Shown here piece after piece: positions 14,196-23,264 of a stretch of 64,000 nt of DNA. Source of the DNA: Pseudoflavonifractor gallinarum. GTDB lineage: Bacteria; Bacillota; Clostridia; Oscillospirales; Oscillospiraceae. The notes below the pieces were generated by a model. The model had not been told where the DNA came from. It ran no database searches and was given only the letters and a program-made list of their open reading frames with translations. Each line of letters starts with the position of its first letter. The stretch's first letter is position 1. Made by a program: the position numbers and the translations under genes. The DNA lies in the NCBI RefSeq assembly GCF_014982855.1, contig NZ_JADCKF010000006.1, positions 124,001-188,000 on the forward strand. The letters run 5' to 3'.

Positions 14196-15860
14196 TTAGA
14201 ACAAACCAGAGATCACGCCGTTCTCGTCGATATCGATCTTCTCCGCCGACGGCACCTTGGGCAGGCCGGGCATGGTCATGATATCACCGGTCAGTGCAAC
14301 GATGAAGCCGGCACCCGCCGAGACCTTCAGGTTGCGCACTGTGATGCGGAAGCCCTTGGGAGCGCCCAGGAGAGTCTGATCGTCCGAGAAGGAGTACTGC
14401 GTCTTGGCCATGCAGATGGGCAGATTGCCGTAGCCCAGCTCGGTCAGCTGCTTGAGCTGCTTCTTGGCGTTGGGGGTCAGATCCACGCCCTCGGCCCGGT
14501 AGATCTTGGTGGCGATGGCGTTGAGCTTCTCCTCAATGGAGGCGTCCGACTCATAGCAGTAGCGGAACTGGTTGGGCTGCTCGCACAGACGGACCACTTC
14601 CTCGGCCAGGGCCTTGCCGCCCTCGCCGCCCTTGGCCCACACCTCGGACAGGGCCACGTTGACGCCCAGCTCCTTGCACTTGTCCTCCACCAGCTTGAGC
14701 TCGGCGGCGGTATCCGTGGGGAAGGCATTGATGGCCACCACGCAGGGCAGGCCAAAGACCTTGGTCACATTCTCCACGTGCTGGAGCAGGTTGGGAAGGC
14801 CGGCCTCCAGCGCGGTCAGGTTCTCCTGATTCAGATCGGCCTTGGCCACGCCGCCGTGGTGCTTCAGGGCGCGGACGGTGGCCACGATCACCACGGCGCT
14901 GGGCGCGAAGCCCGCGGCGCGGCACTTGATGTCCAGGAACTTCTCGGCACCCAGGTCGGCGCCGAAGCCCGCCTCGGTGACCACATAGTCGCCCAGCTTC
15001 ATGCCGGTGTCGGTGGCCATGATGGAGTTACAGCCGTGGGCGATGTTGGCAAAGGGTCCGCCGTGGATGAGCGCGGGGGTGTGCTCCAGGGTCTGGACCA
15101 GGTTAGGCTTGATGGCGTCCTTCAGGAGGGCGGCCATGGCTCCCTCGGCCTTCAGGTCATGGGCGGTGACCGGCTTGTCATCCCGGGTATAGGCCACGAC
15201 CATGCGGGCCAGGCGGGCCTTCAGATCGGTCAGGCTGGTGGCCAGGCACAGAACTGCCATGATCTCGGAGGCCACCGTGATGTCGAATCCGTCCTCACGG
15301 GGCACGCCGTTGGGCTTGCCGCCCAGGCCGCAGATGATGTTGCGCAGCTGACGGTCATTCATATCCACCGCGCGCTTCCAGGTGATCTTGCGCACGTCGA
15401 TATCCAGCGCATTGCCCTGCTGAATGTGGTTATCCAGCATGGCGGCCAGCAGGTTGTTGGCCGCGCCGATGGCGTGGAAGTCACCGGTGAAGTGGAGGTT
15501 GATCTCCTCCATGGGGACCACCTGGGCATATCCACCGCCGGCCGCGCCGCCCTTCACACCGAACACGGGGCCCAGGCTGGGCTCGCGCAGGCAGAGAACG
15601 ACCTTTTTGCCCAGCTGATTCAGGGCATCGGCCAGTCCCACACTGGTGGTGGTCTTACCCTCGCCTGCCGGCGTGGGGTTGATGGCGGTCACCAGCACCA
15701 GCTTGGCCTTTCGAGGCATCTCTCGCAGGGGGTTGAGATCCAGCTTGGCCTTGGTGCGGCCATAGGGCTCCAGCATGTCCTCGGCAACTCCAAGCTTGGC
15801 GGCCACTTCTGCGATGGGCAGCATTTTCGCTTCCTGCGCGATTTCGATATCCGTTTTCAT
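14196..15860 (-). CDS. fhs: Formate--tetrahydrofolate ligase
   Basis: 554 residues, full length. The P-loop [20 protein letters not shown] is diagnostic, and [20 protein letters not shown] and [20 protein letters not shown] are conserved family blocks. It makes 10-formyl-THF from formate, THF and ATP, feeding purine synthesis, or serving the methyl branch of the Wood-Ljungdahl pathway in acetogens. The ATG at 15860 has GGAGG ten bases upstream; the longer reading begins in the promoter. Its last 79 bases are duplicated downstream. Confidence 0.96.
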   Translation of the reverse strand: MKTDIEIAQEAKMLPIAEVAAKLGVAEDMLEPYGRTKAKLDLNPLREMPRKAKLVLVTAINPTPAGEGKTTTSVGLADALNQLGKKVVLCLREPSLGPVFGVKGGAAGGGYAQVVPMEEINLHFTGDFHAIGAANNLLAAMLDNHIQQGNALDIDVRKITWKRAVDMNDRQLRNIICGLGGKPNGVPREDGFDITVASEIMAVLCLATSLTDLKARLARMVVAYTRDDKPVTAHDLKAEGAMAALLKDAIKPNLVQTLEHTPALIHGGPFANIAHGCNSIMATDTGMKLGDYVVTEAGFGADLGAEKFLDIKCRAAGFAPSAVVIVATVRALKHHGGVAKADLNQENLTALEAGLPNLLQHVENVTKVFGLPCVVAINAFPTDTAAELKLVEDKCKELGVNVALSEVWAKGGEGGKALAEEVVRLCEQPNQFRYCYESDASIEEKLNAIATKIYRAEGVDLTPNAKKQLKQLTELGYGNLPICMAKTQYSFSDDQTLLGAPKGFRITVRNLKVSAGAGFIVALTGDIMTMPGLPKVPSAEKIDIDENGVISGLF

Positions 15861-15947
15861 CGGAATACAGCCTCCTTTATCCATGTTCGCTTTCCGTTTG
15901 TTGTATGTAATCAATGGAATGTCCCGACTCCGGGAAACTCTGTTTCC

Positions 15948-15977
15948 ATACTAGCACGGAAACGGAGGCATTGTCAA
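15948..15977 (-). promoter_or_regulatory. Promoter of fhs
   Basis: Minus strand: perfect -35 TTGACA (15972-15977), 18-base spacer, -10 TAGTAT (15948-15953). Confidence 0.78.
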
Positions 15978-16027
15978 GACTTGGCAGTTTAGTTTTTGAA
16001 ATTTTCTTCTCAAGGCATCCGACCCCC

Positions 16028-17110
16028 TTATTGTCCCTCCGACTTGACCCGCGGATAGAAGAGGGCCGCTGCGCCCAGCGCACACACGCCGCTCAGCAGC
16101 TTGGAGGCCACAAAGGCCGCCACCACCGGTCCCGGCTCCACGCTGGCGATAAAGGCCATCTGTCCCCCCAGGGCAAAGGCGCCCGACACGGAAAAGGCGG
16201 CGTTCATGGCCTTTCCTCTGGGGTCCATCTGGCTGAACAGAGGGAGCATGGAGAGACTGGTGGCCAGGCTCAAAATCAGACCCACCGCCGCGGACTCATT
16301 CACACCCATCCAGCCCGCAAGGCGCCGGATGGGTCCCTGGCACCAGGCCAGGATCAGCCGGGAGAGCACCATGGCCCCGCAGACCACCGCGGTGATCTTC
16401 AGCACCACCACAAGGGCCTCCTCCGCCAACCCCGGCTCCGAAAGATTCCACGCCGGGAGAAAGAGTCCCAGCACCACCAGCGCGAAGAGCACAAAGCTCA
16501 GCGCCCGCACCCCGTTGCCCAGCAGCAGAAGCACCCGGGTGGTGGGGCCGGTGGCCTTCCAGAGGGCTAGGCAGAGCCCCGCACAGACCAGCAGAATAGG
16601 GGCACAGGTCCTTGCCAGCTCCCCCCATCCCACGCCCAGCAAAATGCCTCCGCTCAGAAGAGCGGCAGGGAGGGTGACGATCCCCAGCACCAGTCCCCGC
16701 ATCATGGCTCCCACCTCTTCCCGCCCGATCCCGGCCAGAGAGAGGGGCAGCACAAAGCTCAGGGCACAGCCCAGTGTGGAGGAGACGATCACACCGGCAA
16801 ACCGTCCTACCGCCGGATTCCCCGCCATTTCCCGGGCAATGGACCACCCGCCCAGGTCGGGGGCCAGGATGCAGCCCACCAGTACGCAGGGGTCAAAGGG
16901 GAGCACTCCGGCGAGAGCCGCCACCGCCTGGGTATTGCCCCGCACCGCGGTGATGCCCAGACAGTACAGCCCCACCAGGGAGATGGCCAGCCTGCCCATG
17001 GAGTCCACACCCCGTCCAAAGGGCTCCGCCAGTCCCATCCGGCCGCCCAGCAGCTGATCCAGCAGCCCCAGGGCCGCCAGAACCAGCAGAAACGCAATCA
17101 ATCCATTCAT
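16028..17110 (-). CDS. eutH: EutH-family ethanolamine transporter
   Basis: 360 residues, about ten membrane segments. EutH-like blocks include GGRMGLAEPFGRGVDSMGRL, FDPCVLVGCILAPDLGGWSI, AGVIVSSTLGCALSFVLPLS and SEPGPVVAAFVASK-like SVEPGPVVAAFVASKLLSGV. EutH mediates ethanolamine entry. No other eut gene lies in the window, and it sits alone between upp and fhs, so its role may be nutrient salvage from host phospholipids, or its substrate may differ. The ATG at 17110 is weakly supported by GAGAG. Confidence 0.85.
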   Translation of the reverse strand: MNGLIAFLLVLAALGLLDQLLGGRMGLAEPFGRGVDSMGRLAISLVGLYCLGITAVRGNTQAVAALAGVLPFDPCVLVGCILAPDLGGWSIAREMAGNPAVGRFAGVIVSSTLGCALSFVLPLSLAGIGREEVGAMMRGLVLGIVTLPAALLSGGILLGVGWGELARTCAPILLVCAGLCLALWKATGPTTRVLLLLGNGVRALSFVLFALVVLGLFLPAWNLSEPGLAEEALVVVLKITAVVCGAMVLSRLILAWCQGPIRRLAGWMGVNESAAVGLILSLATSLSMLPLFSQMDPRGKAMNAAFSVSGAFALGGQMAFIASVEPGPVVAAFVASKLLSGVCALGAAALFYPRVKSEGQ

Positions 17111-17128
17111 ATTCTCTCATCCCGCCAT

Positions 17129-17167
17129 AAAAAGAGGGACGCCCCGCGCATATACCGGGGGCGTCCC
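17129..17167 (-). terminator. Terminator after upp
   Basis: GGGACGCCCC (17136-17145) pairs with GGGGCGTCCC (17158-17167), with a CTTTTTATGG tail on the minus strand. Confidence 0.8.
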
Positions 17168-17186
17168 TTCATCCAGTGTGATATTC

Positions 17187-17822
17187 TTACTTGGTGCCGA
17201 AGATACGGTCGCCCGCATCGCCCAGGCCGGGCACGATGTAGCCGTGCTCGTTGAGCTTCTCATCCACAGCGGCCACATAGATCTCCACGTCGGGATGATC
17301 CTTGTGGACCCGCTCGATGCCCTCGGGGGCAGCGATGATGTTCATCAGCTTGATGTGCTTGACATCATAGTTCTTGATGAACTGGATGGCCGCGGAGGCG
17401 GAGCCGCCGGTAGCCAGCATGGGATCGAGGATGATGATGTCACGCTCGGCAATGTCGTTGGGCATCTTGCAGTAGTACTCCACGGGCTCCAGGGTCTCGG
17501 GATCCCGGTACAGGCCGATGTGGCCCACCTTGGCGGCGGGGAGCAGCTCCAGAATGCCGTCCACCATGCCCAGGCCGGCCCGCAGCACGGGAACGATGGC
17601 CAGCTTCTTGCCCGCCAGGGTCTTGAACTTGGCGGTGGTGATGGGGGTCTTGATCTCGACCTCCTCCAGCGGCAGGTCGCGGGTGGCCTCATAGCACATA
17701 AGGGTGGCGATCTCGGAAACGACCTCCCGGAACTCCTTGGAGCCGGTGCGCTCATCCCGCAGGATGGAGAGCTTGTGCTGCAGCAGCGGGTGGTCCAGAA
17801 TGTGTACCTTTTCCATGTCCAT
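17187..17822 (-). CDS. upp: Uracil phosphoribosyltransferase
   Basis: 211 residues, the family length. The PRPP loop is [51 protein letters not shown] and [15 protein letters not shown] are the Upp signatures. It salvages uracil to UMP with PRPP in the cytosol. The first ATG (17822) is eight bases from GGGG; a second ATG two codons on is possible. It follows tsaB by 14 bases and may be the last gene of the tsaE-tsaB-upp transcript. Confidence 0.96.
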   Translation of the reverse strand: MDMEKVHILDHPLLQHKLSILRDERTGSKEFREVVSEIATLMCYEATRDLPLEEVEIKTPITTAKFKTLAGKKLAIVPVLRAGLGMVDGILELLPAAKVGHIGLYRDPETLEPVEYYCKMPNDIAERDIIILDPMLATGGSASAAIQFIKNYDVKHIKLMNIIAAPEGIERVHKDHPDVEIYVAAVDEKLNEHGYIVPGLGDAGDRIFGTK

Positions 17823-17836
17823 GGTATCTTCCCCTT

Positions 17837-18562
17837 TTATCTTGTTTTCTCAGCGGCTTCCTCCGCCCGGAGCCTTTCCAGCCGCTCCCGTTCCGCCTGA
17901 GAGAGGCGGTGGTAAACAGGGACCAGGCCCTGCGCGTCGGTCAGCGCCCCGGTTCGGGCCTGCTCCAGTGCCGCCCGGGCAACTCCCCAGGCGCTCTGAT
18001 AGCGCAGATGGGGCGGCGCCAAATGGACATCCAGCCCCTGTTCCTTAAACGTAGTATAACATAAAAGCGCGCCGTCTCCAACCAGAATTTGCGGATTTTC
18101 CCTGTTTTTTAACTCGGCCGCCAGTTCCGGCAGGCCGATGGCCCGGTCGGGCGTGAGGCGCTCCAGTCCCTCTCCCGTTCCCTGGAAGCAGGCATTGTAG
18201 ACCTGGCTGCGCCGGGCGTCCATCACGGCGCAGATCTCCCCGCCGGTGTGGGCCATGGTCCAGGCCATGGCCTCCAGGGTCGAGACCCCCGCACAGGGCT
18301 TTTCCGCCGGCCAGGCCAGTCCCTTGGCCGCCGCCACGCCGATCCGCAGCCCGGTAAAGGAGCCCGGACCAGCCGCCACCGCGATGAGATCGATCTCATC
18401 CAGGGTAGAAGCGCAGCTGTCCAGCATATGCTCCAGCATGGGCATCAGCGTGCGGCTGTGGGTCAGGCCGTTGTTCTGGAAGGACTGGGCGATCAGCTTC
18501 TCCTCCTCACACAGCGCCACGGAACAGGCCGTGGCCGAGGATTCCAGTGCCAAAATCTTCAT
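17837..18562 (-). CDS. tsaB: tRNA threonylcarbamoyladenosine biosynthesis protein TsaB
   Basis: 241 residues with the ASKHA-fold start [37 protein letters not shown] and [22 protein letters not shown] is also typical. TsaB is the non-catalytic scaffold that pairs with TsaD and TsaE to transfer threonylcarbamoyl to A37 of ANN-decoding tRNAs. The ATG overlaps the tsaE stop (ATGA), indicating coupling. There is no RimI gene directly after it; upp follows instead. Confidence 0.94.
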   Translation of the reverse strand: MKILALESSATACSVALCEEEKLIAQSFQNNGLTHSRTLMPMLEHMLDSCASTLDEIDLIAVAAGPGSFTGLRIGVAAAKGLAWPAEKPCAGVSTLEAMAWTMAHTGGEICAVMDARRSQVYNACFQGTGEGLERLTPDRAIGLPELAAELKNRENPQILVGDGALLCYTTFKEQGLDVHLAPPHLRYQSAWGVARAALEQARTGALTDAQGLVPVYHRLSQAERERLERLRAEEAAEKTR

Positions 18563-19008
18563 GCTCTCCCCTCCTTCTCCGTGAGCGCGGGGGCCCCGGT
18601 GATGGTGAGGAGACGCTGGTCCTCTCCCGCTCCCCGGCGGATATCCACCCGGATACAGCCCGCTTCCAGGGCCCGCTCCACATTTTCGCTCCACTCTACG
18701 GCACACACGCCGCCCCGGGCCAGATAGTCCTCCCAGCCGATGTCAAAGAGCTCCTCCTCCGAGCCAAGGCGGTACATATCAAAGTGAAACAGCGGCAGAC
18801 GGCCGCCCTCATATTCGTTGACGATGGTAAAGGTGGGACTGGTCACCCGCTCTGCGATGCCCAGGCCCCGGGCAAGCCCCCGGGTAAAGGCCGTCTTGCC
18901 CGCCCCCAGGTCTCCGGAAAAGGCCACCACCGACCCGGGTGTCAGCACCCGCGCCAAGGCCTCCCCCAGCGCCTCGGTATCGTCCACACAATTGGAAACA
19001 TATTCCAT
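18559..19008 (-). CDS. tsaE: tRNA threonylcarbamoyladenosine biosynthesis ATPase TsaE
   Basis: 149 residues. The P-loop [19 protein letters not shown] is diagnostic, followed by [12 protein letters not shown] and HFDMYRL. TsaE is the ATPase needed to cycle the TsaBD complex. The ATG at 19008 has AAGGAG nine bases upstream; the long N-terminal extension of the open frame crosses the promoter and is not translated. First gene of the unit. Confidence 0.95.
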   Translation of the reverse strand: MEYVSNCVDDTEALGEALARVLTPGSVVAFSGDLGAGKTAFTRGLARGLGIAERVTSPTFTIVNEYEGGRLPLFHFDMYRLGSEEELFDIGWEDYLARGGVCAVEWSENVERALEAGCIRVDIRRGAGEDQRLLTITGAPALTEKEGRA

Positions 19009-19035
19009 GGATTCACGCTCCTTCAAACCGGGGAT

Positions 19036-19064
19036 ATTATAACATATCTTTGAAGAAAGCGCAA
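19036..19064 (-). promoter_or_regulatory. Promoter of tsaE-tsaB
   Basis: Minus strand: -35 TTGCGC (19059-19064), 17-base spacer, perfect -10 TATAAT (19036-19041). Confidence 0.72.
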
Positions 19065-19069
19065 AACGG

Positions 19070-19098
19070 TTTACGTCTCTCCAAAAAGGTGATATGAT
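19070..19098 (+). promoter_or_regulatory. Promoter of the SEDS gene
   Basis: -35 TTTACG (19070-19075), 17-base spacer, -10 TATGAT (19093-19098). The -10 covers the first ATG of the open frame, so that ATG cannot serve as the start if this promoter is used. Confidence 0.6.
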
Positions 19099-19177
19099 AA
19101 GAGCCGTTCCTCGGAGCTTCCCGGCGGAAGCGCTCCGGATTTCTGATTGGTTCGATTTGGAAAGGAGGCCGTTTTCT

Positions 19178-20377
19178 CTGTCCTGGCTCACCGATTCCCT
19201 GAAAGAGTTTTTCCGCAAGGGCGACCTTGTGCTCCTCTCCCTCTGCCTGGCTGCCAGCGGCTTTGGACTGGTGCTCATTTGCAGCGCATCCCGCTATACC
19301 GAGAGCACCCGCTTCATGCCGGTCCAGTCCATCGCGATTGTGCTGGGCGTGCTGGTCTATATTGTGATGTCCTCGGTGGACGTGGAGCTTTTTACCGAAA
19401 AATCCTGGAAGTTTCTTCTGGCCTTCAACATCGGTTTTGTGCTGCTCACCCGCACCCCCATCGGTGTGGACCACGGCACGGGCAACCGCAGCTGGCTCTC
19501 CATCCCCGGTATCCCCTTTGAGCTCCAGCCTGCGGAGATCGTCAAGCTCACCTTTATCCTGCTTCTGGCCTGGCAGTGCAGCCGCATCCAGAGCCGGGGG
19601 CATGACATCAGCTCCATTCCCTCGGTCATGCAAATCACAGGACATACCCTGATGATGTTCGGCCTGATCGCAGTGGCCTCGGGCGACTTCGGCATGGGAC
19701 TCACCTATCTCTTCATCTTCGTGGTGGTGGCCTGGGTGTCCGGTGTCAAGAAGCGTTGGTTTGTCCTGGCCATCCTGCTCTTTGCCGCCATGGTGGTGCT
19801 GATCGTTCTGTTCTGGGACAAGTTCAGCGGCATCTATTTCTTCCGCCGGATCAAGGTGGTGGTGGACCACATCACCGGCAACCCGGATACCCTCTACGAT
19901 CAGACCATGGACACCGGGTGGCAGCAGACCAAGAGTATCACCGCCATCGGCAGCGGACAGCTCACCGGCATGGGTTACCTCAACGGCAACCTGACCCAGA
20001 GCGCCTATGCCACCAGCCTGCCCGCCCGGTACAACGACGAGATCTTCGCCGTCTGTGGTGAGGAGTTCGGCTTTATCGGCTGCGTGTTCCTGCTCCTCCT
20101 GATGTCTTCCATTATCCTGCGCTGCATCTGGGTGGCCCGGCGGGCCTGTTCCCCCCAGTCGGCCTACCTGGTGATGGGATATGCCGGAATGCTCCTGGCT
20201 CAGGTGGGCGTCAACATCGCCATGTGCCTGTATATCTTCCCCGTGGTGGGTCTGACCCTCCCCTTCGTGAGCTACGGCGGCTCCTCCATCATCACCATGT
20301 TTGCCGCCATGGGCATCGTATCCAGCGTAAAAATGCGCTCCCTCCCCAGCTGGCTGCGGGACCGGAGCAAATTATAG
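19178..20377 (+). CDS. rodA: FtsW/RodA/SpoVE (SEDS) family glycan polymerase
   Basis: About 399 residues from the proposed start. Ten or so membrane segments and SEDS signatures: GNRSWLSIPGIPFELQPAEI, KLTFILLLAW, SGDFGMGLTYLFIF, and the C-terminal PFVSYGGSSIITMFAAMGIV. It polymerises lipid II during elongation, division or sporulation; the subtype is not certain. The open frame extends to an ATG at 19094, but that ATG lies in a -10 element. The best SD, AAAGGAGG, lies nine bases before an in-frame CTG at 19178, suggesting a CTG start. A monofunctional PBP partner is not adjacent. Confidence 0.86.
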   Translation: MSWLTDSLKEFFRKGDLVLLSLCLAASGFGLVLICSASRYTESTRFMPVQSIAIVLGVLVYIVMSSVDVELFTEKSWKFLLAFNIGFVLLTRTPIGVDHGTGNRSWLSIPGIPFELQPAEIVKLTFILLLAWQCSRIQSRGHDISSIPSVMQITGHTLMMFGLIAVASGDFGMGLTYLFIFVVVAWVSGVKKRWFVLAILLFAAMVVLIVLFWDKFSGIYFFRRIKVVVDHITGNPDTLYDQTMDTGWQQTKSITAIGSGQLTGMGYLNGNLTQSAYATSLPARYNDEIFAVCGEEFGFIGCVFLLLLMSSIILRCIWVARRACSPQSAYLVMGYAGMLLAQVGVNIAMCLYIFPVVGLTLPFVSYGGSSIITMFAAMGIVSSVKMRSLPSWLRDRSKL

Positions 20378-20389
20378 GAAAAACCGCAT

Positions 20390-20450
20390 AACCTCCTTGT
20401 TTTGGGAAAGACTGTGGGTGATCCCATTTTTCCAAACAAGGAGGTTTTTT
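20390..20450 (+). terminator. Terminator of the SEDS gene that masks the next SD site
   Basis: AACCTCCTTGTT (20390-20401) pairs perfectly with AACAAGGAGGTT (20435-20446), followed by six Ts. The second arm contains the AAGGAGG SD of the SLH-protein gene, which starts seven bases later. Confidence 0.82.
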
Positions 20451-20452
20451 CT

Positions 20453-21790
20453 TTGAAGCATTCCGCACTGACCCGCCGCCTGGTATCCCTGGGTGCGCTG
20501 TGCGCCCTCACCCTGACCTTCTCCCTTCCCGCCTCCGCTTTTCTGTTCTGGGGCAAGGAGGAGACATCGGTCGGAGAGGCCACGGTGGCCGCCTTTGCCA
20601 AAAACGGCCTGCCGGGAGAGTCCATCTCCTTCTCCGCCGAGGATTTCCGGGTGGACGCCGACGGAGATGTGGCCCTGGACGCCGTGGTCATCTCCTCCCT
20701 TCCCGACGCCGCAGCCGGCGTGCTCACCCTGGCCGGTATCCCGCTGAACGTGGGGGATTCCGTCTCCATGGACGCGGTGGATGGACTGCGCTTTCTCGCC
20801 TCCACTCAGCCCACCGCGGCCACCTCGCAGTTTACCTTTGCCCCGGTCTTCTCCAACGGTGTGTCCGGCCGGGAGGTGGAGGTAGGGCTCTACCTTCTCT
20901 CCGCTGAGAACAACACCCCGGTGGCCCAGCATCTGGAGCTCTCCACCTATAAAAACACCGTACTCACCGCACCGTTCTCCGCCACCGATCCCGAGGGAGA
21001 TCTGCTCTCCTACCAGCTGGTCAGCAAGCCGGCCCGGGGCGCGGTGACCATGCCCGCCGAGGGGGAGAACACCTTCACCTACACGCCCTATGAGGGCAAG
21101 ACCGGAAAAGACGCCTTCACCTACGTGGCCGTGGACTCGGTGGGCAACACCTCCGCTCCGGCCAAGGTGACCATCACCATCGAGAAGCCCGCCACCAAGG
21201 TCACCTATGCGGATATGGACGGCCACGCCGCCGCCAACGCCGCCATTCGTCTGGCCGAAGAGGGGATCTTTGTGGGGGAATGTATGGGGGACTCCTACTT
21301 CTTCCAGCCTGATCTGCCTGTGACCCGCAGCCAGTTCGTGGCCATGGTGATGGATACCACCGGGCTGGAGGCCTTGGAGGACGTGAGCCGCACCGGCTTT
21401 GCCGACGACACCTCCATTCCCCAGTGGGCCAAGCCCTATGTGGCCTCCGCCCTCAAAGCGGGACTGGTTCAGGGGACCCAGAGCGCCGACGGACAGGTGG
21501 TGTTCCAGCCCCAGGCCCTCGTGACCCGGGCCGAGGCCAGCGTACTGCTCAACCGGGTGCTCCAGGTCACCGACGTGGCGCAGCCCACTTTCGGCGTGGA
21601 TCTGACCGGCGCGCCCGCCTGGGCGGTCCAGTCGGCGGCCAACCTAGAGAGCTGCGGCGTCCTTCAGGCCGAGTCCAACGGCACACTTACCCTTTCCAAC
21701 ACCCTGACCCGGGCGGAGGCCGCCCAGCTTCTGGTCGGTGCGCTCAACGTACTGGAAAACCGGGAGACCGGGAGCTTCCTTCCCTGGTAA
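20453..21790 (+). CDS. SLH-domain surface protein with cadherin/Ig-like domain
   Basis: 445 residues from a TTG start, eight bases after AAGGAGG. Signal peptide ending near SLPASAF. A middle Ig/cadherin-like tandem follows (LELSTYKNTVLTAPFSATDP and the repeat-like FTYTPYEGKTGKDAFTYVAV). Three S-layer homology motifs complete the C-terminus (about 245-445; TYADMDGHAAANAAIRLAEE, PVTRSQFVAMVM, RTGFADDTSIPQWAKPYVAS, LVTRAEASVLLNRVL). SLH domains usually bind pyruvylated wall polymer; a pyruvyl-transferase-type gene occurs at the right end of the window. Its SD is sequestered in the preceding terminator. Confidence 0.88.
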   Translation: MKHSALTRRLVSLGALCALTLTFSLPASAFLFWGKEETSVGEATVAAFAKNGLPGESISFSAEDFRVDADGDVALDAVVISSLPDAAAGVLTLAGIPLNVGDSVSMDAVDGLRFLASTQPTAATSQFTFAPVFSNGVSGREVEVGLYLLSAENNTPVAQHLELSTYKNTVLTAPFSATDPEGDLLSYQLVSKPARGAVTMPAEGENTFTYTPYEGKTGKDAFTYVAVDSVGNTSAPAKVTITIEKPATKVTYADMDGHAAANAAIRLAEEGIFVGECMGDSYFFQPDLPVTRSQFVAMVMDTTGLEALEDVSRTGFADDTSIPQWAKPYVASALKAGLVQGTQSADGQVVFQPQALVTRAEASVLLNRVLQVTDVAQPTFGVDLTGAPAWAVQSAANLESCGVLQAESNGTLTLSNTLTRAEAAQLLVGALNVLENRETGSFLPW

Positions 21791-21800
21791 CATGCAAAAA

Positions 21801-21840
21801 CGCGCCGCAGAGCTTTGACTCTGCGGCGCGCTGTTGTTTT
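21801..21840. terminator. Bidirectional terminator between the SLH gene and nfnB
   Basis: CGCGCCGCAGAG (21801-21812) pairs with CTCTGCGGCGCG (21819-21830); the plus tail is CTGTTGTTTT and the minus tail TTTTTGCATG. Confidence 0.8.
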
Positions 21841-21854
21841 AGGGGTCAGCCGGA

Positions 21855-23249
21855 TTACTTGCCGTACTTCTCCTGCAGGTACTTGTCCATGGCGGCAGCG
21901 GCCTTCTTGCCGGCGCCCATGGCCAGGATGACGGTGGCGGCGCCGGTCACGGCGTCACCGCCGGCGTACACGCCCTCACGGCTGGTAGCCATGGTCTCCT
22001 CATCGGCCACCAGGCAGCCCTTCTTGTTGGCCTCCAGGCCGGGGGTGGTGGAGCGGATCAGGGGGTTGGGGCTGGTGCCCAGGGACATGATGACGGTGTC
22101 CACTTCCAGCTCAAAGTTGGAACCGGGGATCTCCACCGGACGGCGGCGGCCGGAGGCGTCGGGCTCGCCCAGCTCCATCTTCACGCACTCCATGGCGCGG
22201 ACCTTGCCGTGGCCGTCGTCCAGGATCTTGACGGGGTTGTTGAGGAACAGGAACTCGATGCCCTCTTCCTTGGCGTGATGGATCTCCTCCCGGCGGGCAG
22301 GCATGGCCTCCTCATCCCGGCGGTAGACCACATAGACCTTGGCGCCCATGCGCTTGGCGCAGCGGGCGGCGTCCATGGCCACGTTGCCGCCGCCCACGAC
22401 GGCCACGGCCTTGGCGTCCTTCACGGGGGTGTCATAGCCCTCGCGGTAGGCCTTCATCAGGTTGATGCGGGTCAGGTACTCGTTGGCGGAGTACACACCG
22501 GCCAGAGCCTCGCCGGGAATACCCATGAACATGGGCAGGCCGGCACCGGAGCCGACGAACACGGCCTTGTAGCCGTCCTCAAACATCTCGTCGATGGTGT
22601 AGGTACGGCCCACCACCACGTCGCACTCCAGATCCGCGCCCAGAGCGCACAGCTTGTCGACCTCGTTCTGCACGATGGCCTTGGGCAGACGGAACTCGGG
22701 GATGCCGTAGACCAGCACGCCGCCAGCGGTGTGGAAGGCCTCGAAGATGGAGACCTGATAGCCCTTCTTGGCCAGATCGCTGGCGCAGGTCAGGCTGGCA
22801 GGGCCGGAGCCCACCACCGCCACCTTGATCCCGTTGGACGCGGGCTTCTCGGGCATGGCGTTGACGTTCTCACGGTACCAGTCGGCCACGAAGCGCTCCA
22901 GACGGCCAATGGCCACGGGCTCGCCCTTGATGCCGCGGACACAGTGGCACTCACACTGAGTCTCCTGGGGGCAGACACGGCCGCTGATGGAGGGCAGGGC
23001 ATTGGTGCTGGTGATGACGTCATAGGCGCCCTGGAAGTCGCCCTCGGCCACCTTGGCGATGAACTCAGGGATGCGGATGTTCACGGGGCAGCCGTTGACG
23101 CAGGGCTTGTTCTTGCAGTTCAGGCAGCGCTTGGCCTCGTCGATGGCCATCTCGGCGGTGTAGCCCATGGCCACTTCTTCAAAGTTATGGTTACGGACGC
23201 CGGGATCCTGCTCCGGCATCGGATTCTTCGTCATGCTCATGTTCGGCAT
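21855..23249 (-). CDS. nfnB: NADPH-binding flavoprotein of the NfnB/GltD family
   Basis: 464 residues. The N-terminal 4Fe-4S region is RCLNCKNKPCVNGCPVNIRI. An FAD Rossmann motif VAVVGSGPASLTCASDLAKK and an NAD(P) motif AVAVVGGGNVAMDAARCAKR follow, with YAGGDAVTGAATVILAMGAG at the end. With the adjacent NfnA-like gene this fits the electron-bifurcating NADH-dependent ferredoxin:NADP+ oxidoreductase; the same architecture also occurs in glutamate synthase small subunits, but no large subunit is present. It starts 15 bases after nfnA. Confidence 0.88.
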   Translation of the reverse strand: MPNMSMTKNPMPEQDPGVRNHNFEEVAMGYTAEMAIDEAKRCLNCKNKPCVNGCPVNIRIPEFIAKVAEGDFQGAYDVITSTNALPSISGRVCPQETQCECHCVRGIKGEPVAIGRLERFVADWYRENVNAMPEKPASNGIKVAVVGSGPASLTCASDLAKKGYQVSIFEAFHTAGGVLVYGIPEFRLPKAIVQNEVDKLCALGADLECDVVVGRTYTIDEMFEDGYKAVFVGSGAGLPMFMGIPGEALAGVYSANEYLTRINLMKAYREGYDTPVKDAKAVAVVGGGNVAMDAARCAKRMGAKVYVVYRRDEEAMPARREEIHHAKEEGIEFLFLNNPVKILDDGHGKVRAMECVKMELGEPDASGRRRPVEIPGSNFELEVDTVIMSLGTSPNPLIRSTTPGLEANKKGCLVADEETMATSREGVYAGGDAVTGAATVILAMGAGKKAAAAMDKYLQEKYGK

Positions 23250-23264
23250 TTTCTTCGACCTCCC

